From the IMG/VR virus record IMGVR_UViG_3300047470_000174, positions 1 through 60,376 of that record: a DNA stretch of 60,376 nt. One strand, given 5' to 3'. This stretch comes from a virus. Each line of letters starts with the position of its first letter. Position 1 is the stretch's first letter. Below, in pieces: positions 56,644 to 60,376 of the stretch. The notes under the pieces were generated by a model. It was given only the letters and a program-made list of their open reading frames with translations, ran no database searches and had not been told where the DNA came from. A program made the translations under genes and the position numbers.

Positions 56644-57205
56644 CACCCATGCGAAGCTCGAAGGCTCACACGCCTTTCTAAGCCCCTCAAATCCTGCCTG
56701 GCTACGGTGGACTAAAGAGAGGCTAGAAGACCGTCTGACGACCGCTCAGGCGGCTGCACTGGGTACTGAGCTCCACGAGACCGCCGCCAGAAACATCAGA
56801 CGGCGCATCAAGCTCATGCCGGATGACGAATATCCGGTACTAGCGGCTTACGTGAACGACGCGATCGATCTACGGATGACGCCGGAACAGATGCTGTTCT
56901 ACTCGTTCAACTGTTACGGAACAGCTGACGCCATCTCGTTCGACGAAGTCAACATGTTCCTTCGGGTCCACGATCTTAAGACGGGCACCTCCAAAGCGTC
57001 CATGGATCAGCTGTATGTCTACGCCGCGATCTTCTGTCTGGAGTATGACTTCCGACCATTCGAGATCGAGGGTGAGCTTCGCATCTACCAAGGCGAAGTC
57101 ATCTACTGCGACATCGATCTCGAATACCTCGCGCACACCGTAGACATGATCTACACATCGGACAAGCGAATCGAAGAAAAGCGCCGAATGGGGGGTCTGT
57201 TTTGA
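56612..57205 (+). CDS. PD-(D/E)XK exonuclease (RecB/Cas4-like)
   Basis: A 197-residue nuclease. GTG 56612 is preferred because GAGGAAG lies 8 bases upstream; it overlaps the VRR-NUC gene by 32 bases. Motifs: GTADAI with metal Asp (about 105), HDLKTG with Asp-x-Lys (about 121-123), and a downstream QLYVYAA (Q-x3-Y) motif typical of RecB-family exonucleases. The SHAFLSPSNPAWL start is typical of the actinophage exonucleases. It probably trims DNA ends for recombination. Confidence 0.8.
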   Translation: MLYNARFSGFNTHAKLEGSHAFLSPSNPAWLRWTKERLEDRLTTAQAAALGTELHETAARNIRRRIKLMPDDEYPVLAAYVNDAIDLRMTPEQMLFYSFNCYGTADAISFDEVNMFLRVHDLKTGTSKASMDQLYVYAAIFCLEYDFRPFEIEGELRIYQGEVIYCDIDLEYLAHTVDMIYTSDKRIEEKRRMGGLF

Positions 57206-59946
57206 TCATCGATGAGGACGAGTACAACGCGCTTACTGGTGCGGTCGTCAAGGCAGACGATGATGTCGAGCACTACGGCATCAAGCGGAAGTCTGGACGT
57301 TACCCTTGGGGTTCGGGTGAAACACCCCACGAGCGTGCAGCTACCTTCCAGAGCAGTGTGAAGGACCTCCGAGCCCAAGGTGTGAAAGACACCGAGATCG
57401 CCAAGGGTTTCGGTCTGACAGTTTCACAGTTTCGCACCACCGTCGCAATGGCGAAGGAAGAGCGAAATCAGGCTCTGATCATCCAAGCTCAGCGTCTCCG
57501 AGACAAGGGTCTTTCCAACGTCGCTATCGGGCAGAAGATGGGAATCCCCGACACTACAGTCGGAAATCTCCTCAAGCCGGGTCGTAAGGACAAGGAAAAC
57601 GTTCTTGCTGCCACTTCCGAGATGCTCCGTGCTCAGGTCGACGCAAAGAAGTATGTCGATGTTGGTAAGGGCGTCGAGCTTCACTTGGGGATCAGTGCTG
57701 AGAAGCTCAGGGACGCCAGACGTCTTCTCGAAGACGAAGGCTATGTTCTTCACCGGCTCACCGTCGAACAGCTTGGAACCGGTAAAAACACCTCCCTGAA
57801 GGTTCTTACGGCTCCTGGTACGACCTTCCAAGAGGTCTTGAAGAACCGGGAACTGATCCAGCCGGCCATGCTCAAGTCGACTGACGGAGGTCGTAGCTAC
57901 GACCGCATCGAGCCCCCCATCTCGATCAGCTCCAAGCGAGTTAAGATTCGCTACGCTGAAGAAGGTGGTACCGATGCTGACGGTGTGATCTACGTTCGTC
58001 CTGGCGTGAACGACGTAGCGCTCGGCAAGGGACGTTATGCTCAGGTGCGTGTTGCTGTAGATGGCACACATTACCTCAAGGGCATGGCGATGTATGGCGA
58101 TCCGAAGGACTTCCCTCCTGGTGTTGATCTCGTTTTCAACACGAACAAGAAGAACACCGGGAACAAGCTCGATGCGATGAAACCGATGCAGAAGGACAAT
58201 CTGACGGGAGAGATCTCGAAGGACGATCCTTTCGGTTCCAACATTCGCGATCAGGTCTACAAGAAGCATCCTGACGGAACAGACGTCAGAGACGAACACG
58301 GGAACCGCGTTGTCGAGTCGACGATGAATATCGTCAACGAAGAAGGTAAATGGGACCAGTGGTCCCGAAACCTTTCGTCTCAGATGTTGTCGAAACAAAA
58401 GCCTGCCCTGGCGAAGAACCAACTCGACATGGCCTACGAAAGCAAACTTCGTGAGCTTGACGAGATCAGAGCGACTACCAACGACACTGTCAAGAAACAT
58501 CTTCTAGAGAAGTTTGCCGATTCGGCAGATTCTTCGGCGGTCCATCTCAAGGCCGCACAGATGCCCCGACAGGCGACAAAAGTCATACTACCCATCAACT
58601 CGATGAAGGAAAACGAGGTCTACGCACCTACCTTCAACGACGGTGAGCAAGTAGTCCTGGTTCGCTTTCCTCATGGTGGGAAGTTCGAGATCCCCCAACT
58701 CAGGGTAAACAACCGTCACCCTGAGGCGAAGAAACTTCTGGGCAATGCTCCTGACGCGATCGGCATCCACAGCAAGGTAGCCGAACGACTGTCTGGTGCG
58801 GACTTCGATGGCGACACTGTACTGGTCATCCCTAACAATCATGGGAAGATCCAGACATCGCCGGCTCTCGAAGGTCTGAAGGGTTTCGACCCACAGAAGT
58901 ACAAGATTCCTGCCGATAGTCCGATCCCTCGGATGAACGCCAAAACCAAAGCCATGCAAATGGGCCTCGTGTCAAACCTCATCACCGACATGACCATCAA
59001 GGGCGCGCCCGATGATGAGCTTGCTCGGGCTGTCCGCCATTCAATGGTGGTCATCGATGCTGAGAAGCACGGTCTCAACTGGAAACAGTCGGCCCAGGAC
59101 AATACCATCTCGCAGCTCATGAAGAAGTACCAGAGAGGCCCGCAAGGTGGCGCTTCGACTCTCATCTCTCTGGCTAGTTCTGAAAAGACAGTTCCAGACC
59201 GGAAGCCTCGCCCTGCTGATGAAGGCGGTCCTATCGATCGTCTTACGGGTAAGCGCGTCTATGTAGAGACGGGCAAAGAGTACTACAACGGCAAGCAGAA
59301 AACCGTTAAGATTGAGAAGCTCGCTCTCACCGACGACGCGCACTCTCTCTCTTCAGGCAGGCCGATCGAACACGTCTACGCTGAGTACTCAAACAAGCTC
59401 AAGGCCTTGGCCAACATGTCTCGTAAAGAGATGCTTGAGACCAAGGACATTGAGTACTCTCCGCGCGCTAACAAAGCGTATGCGGAGGAAGTGAAGATGC
59501 TTCAGGCTAACCTGAACAATGCTCTTCGTAACGCCCCCCTCGAACGACAGGCCCAGGTGATTGCAAATGCCCGGTTCCGTCTCAAGAAGGAGGCGAATCC
59601 TGAGATGGATAAAGCTGAGATCAAGAAGCTGAAATCCAAAGAACTTGAGGATGCCCGTAGAAGAGTAGGTGCAGGCAAGGATCTGGTCACGATTGAACCC
59701 AAGGAATGGGAAGCCATCCAAGCGGGCGCGATCACCAAGACCATGCTCAACAAGATCCTTGACAACGCTGACGTGGAGAAGATCAAGAAGCTGGCCACAC
59801 CGAGAGAGAAGCCAGCTATGAACGAAGCTGATCTTAGTCGTGCCAGACTCATGCTCATCGGAGACAAGCACACCTTGGCTGAGGTAGCTAATCAGCTTGG
59901 TGTCTCTGTTGACACGCTCAAGTCTGCCATTGCAGGTGATTCGTGA
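57202..59946 (+). CDS. Putative virion RNA polymerase (DFDGD double-psi barrel)
   Basis: A 914-residue protein. Residues 534-538 are DFDGD in RLSGADFDGDTVLVIPN, the catalytic loop of multi-subunit and YonO-like RNA polymerases (beta' NADFDGD). The preceding strand VLVRFPHGGKFEI matches beta' R-P-x-x-L-H surroundings. The N-terminus has HYGIKRKSGRYPWGSGE (24-40), related to the GMKWG motif, then two helix-turn-helix units (about 50-75, 92-118). A WDQWSRNLSSQML block lies near 370-385. The start is TTG 57202, overlapping the nuclease stop. It may be packaged and injected. The polymerase call is inferred from the motif. Confidence 0.65.
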   Translation: MIIDEDEYNALTGAVVKADDDVEHYGIKRKSGRYPWGSGETPHERAATFQSSVKDLRAQGVKDTEIAKGFGLTVSQFRTTVAMAKEERNQALIIQAQRLRDKGLSNVAIGQKMGIPDTTVGNLLKPGRKDKENVLAATSEMLRAQVDAKKYVDVGKGVELHLGISAEKLRDARRLLEDEGYVLHRLTVEQLGTGKNTSLKVLTAPGTTFQEVLKNRELIQPAMLKSTDGGRSYDRIEPPISISSKRVKIRYAEEGGTDADGVIYVRPGVNDVALGKGRYAQVRVAVDGTHYLKGMAMYGDPKDFPPGVDLVFNTNKKNTGNKLDAMKPMQKDNLTGEISKDDPFGSNIRDQVYKKHPDGTDVRDEHGNRVVESTMNIVNEEGKWDQWSRNLSSQMLSKQKPALAKNQLDMAYESKLRELDEIRATTNDTVKKHLLEKFADSADSSAVHLKAAQMPRQATKVILPINSMKENEVYAPTFNDGEQVVLVRFPHGGKFEIPQLRVNNRHPEAKKLLGNAPDAIGIHSKVAERLSGADFDGDTVLVIPNNHGKIQTSPALEGLKGFDPQKYKIPADSPIPRMNAKTKAMQMGLVSNLITDMTIKGAPDDELARAVRHSMVVIDAEKHGLNWKQSAQDNTISQLMKKYQRGPQGGASTLISLASSEKTVPDRKPRPADEGGPIDRLTGKRVYVETGKEYYNGKQKTVKIEKLALTDDAHSLSSGRPIEHVYAEYSNKLKALANMSRKEMLETKDIEYSPRANKAYAEEVKMLQANLNNALRNAPLERQAQVIANARFRLKKEANPEMDKAEIKKLKSKELEDARRRVGAGKDLVTIEPKEWEAIQAGAITKTMLNKILDNADVEKIKKLATPREKPAMNEADLSRARLMLIGDKHTLAEVANQLGVSVDTLKSAIAGDS

Positions 59947-60194
59947 TGTCTACGGAACACATGCTCAGTACCAAGGACAACCCGTACAACCCTTGGTCTG
60001 AATGGGACCAGTGGTACGAATGGGATGCGCAAGAGGGCTACCACTCTCTATCCCTCCTTGCCCGTGTAGTACGAACATCTGATGAACTCAGCGACCAACT
60101 GCAGAGTCAAGCCATTGAGGACGCGATCGAAGAGATCGTTACCGAGAATGTGTCAGGTGTTCACATCAAGGTAGCTGATCCATCAAACGGTTAG
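59946..60194 (+). CDS. Conserved small phage protein next to the RNA polymerase
   Basis: An 82-residue protein with NPYNPWSEWDQWYEWDAQEGYH (here split: NPYNPWSEWDQWYEWD, AQEGYH) and LLARVVRTSDELSD. The NPYN-P-x-x-x-WDxWY opening is found in small proteins that follow the same polymerase-like gene and precede large terminase in other phages; that is from memory, not a search. ATG 59946 overlaps the polymerase stop. Confidence 0.65.
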   Translation: MSTEHMLSTKDNPYNPWSEWDQWYEWDAQEGYHSLSLLARVVRTSDELSDQLQSQAIEDAIEEIVTENVSGVHIKVADPSNG

Positions 60195-60210
60195 CTCGCC
60201 TTCCATGACA

Positions 60211-60284
60211 GGTCCGAGGTTAGTCAAGGTTCCTTTCGGTTTCCCCCAAACCGCGAACCTTCCCCCACAGACTAACCTCGGACC
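60211..60284. repeat. Nested inverted repeat near the right end
   Basis: GGTCCGAGGTTAGT (60211-60224) is the exact complement of ACTAACCTCGGACC (60271-60284). Inside, AAGGTTC (60226-60232) pairs with GAACCTT (60255-60261) and CGGTTT (60237-60242) pairs with AAACCG (60248-60253). No T-tract follows. It could be a packaging or end-resolution structure, or a non-coding RNA. Confidence 0.7.
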
Positions 60285-60376
60285 GCAACATGAACTGAGC
60301 TACAAGTTCTCTCCCTTTTTGCCTATCTGATCAAGGTAGGGGGGAGGGGTCTCAAAAAATGCACCCCCCTTTGCAT
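60285..60376. other. Right-end non-coding tail
   Basis: No gene is visible. It is rich in G runs followed by C runs (GGGGGGAGGGG near 60346, CCCCCC near 60366). This is likely the physical end of the genome or a permuted end. Confidence 0.45.

Noticed and set aside
1-60376. tRNA genes, CRISPR arrays, insertion sequences, integrase or repressor
   Set aside because: I saw no clover-leaf with a GTTCRANYC loop and CCA-end context in the gaps, no regularly spaced repeats, no transposase or recombinase motif. A tRNAscan run would settle the tRNA point.

Overview
This window looks like a whole, or nearly whole, genome of a tailed siphovirus infecting an actinomycete, most likely Streptomyces. The sequence is GC-rich, every supportable gene is on the + strand, most genes touch or overlap by ATGA/GTGA, GTG starts are common, and the two ends lie in non-coding DNA without cutting a gene. 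I see no integrase, repressor, tRNA, CRISPR array or insertion sequence, so a lytic lifestyle is the simplest reading. The host and the completeness of the genome are inferences.

Layout. (1) 0.16-25.9 kb, virion and lysis: tail spike, small terminase candidate, HNH nuclease, amidase endolysin with two CW_7 repeats, connector, 2H phosphoesterase with a GMKWG motif, large terminase, three more GMKWG proteins, portal, fused protease-capsid, connector, tail terminator, two paralogous tail-tube proteins around a tail assembly chaperone, fibre, gp10-like protein, 1824-residue tape measure, distal tail protein, gp37-like protein, fibronectin-type protein, holin and an Acb2-like anti-defence protein. 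(2) 25.9-39.8 kb, accessory: many very small, mostly single-pass membrane proteins, often one per cassette, with a repeated promoter (12 copies) and a repeated hairpin terminator. TerD, a secreted NlpC/P60 hydrolase, a displaced tail-chaperone-like protein and two DUF6353-like paralogues are embedded here. (3) 39.8-43.8 kb: one 1328-residue protein that reads as SF3 helicase, AEP-type primase and family B DNA polymerase. (4) 43.8-52.8 kb: a packed operon of small proteins including an SSB-like protein and a block built from repeated gene families. (5) 52.8-57.2 kb: SF2 helicase, a 0.59-kb AT-rich iteron and inverted-repeat region (candidate origin), a NUMOD4/HNH-like protein and two PD-(D/E)XK-type nucleases. 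(6) 57.2-60.4 kb: a 914-residue protein with the DFDGD signature of double-psi-barrel RNA polymerases and a GMKWG-related N-terminal motif, a small conserved protein, and a nested inverted repeat near the right end.

How it may work together. The strongest candidate for an undescribed system is the shared short motif H-(H/Y/F)-G-(V/I)-K-G-M-(K/H)-W-G-V, seen in four head-module proteins and, in diverged form, in the RNA polymerase-like protein. One carrier is a 2H phosphoesterase with the two HxT motifs used by Acb1-type anti-CBASS enzymes. My inference is that the motif marks proteins packaged in the head and injected with the DNA: a polymerase to start early transcription, perhaps from the repeated promoters, and an enzyme against cyclic-nucleotide defence, backed by an Acb2-like sponge made in the cell. 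None of this is proven by sequence alone.
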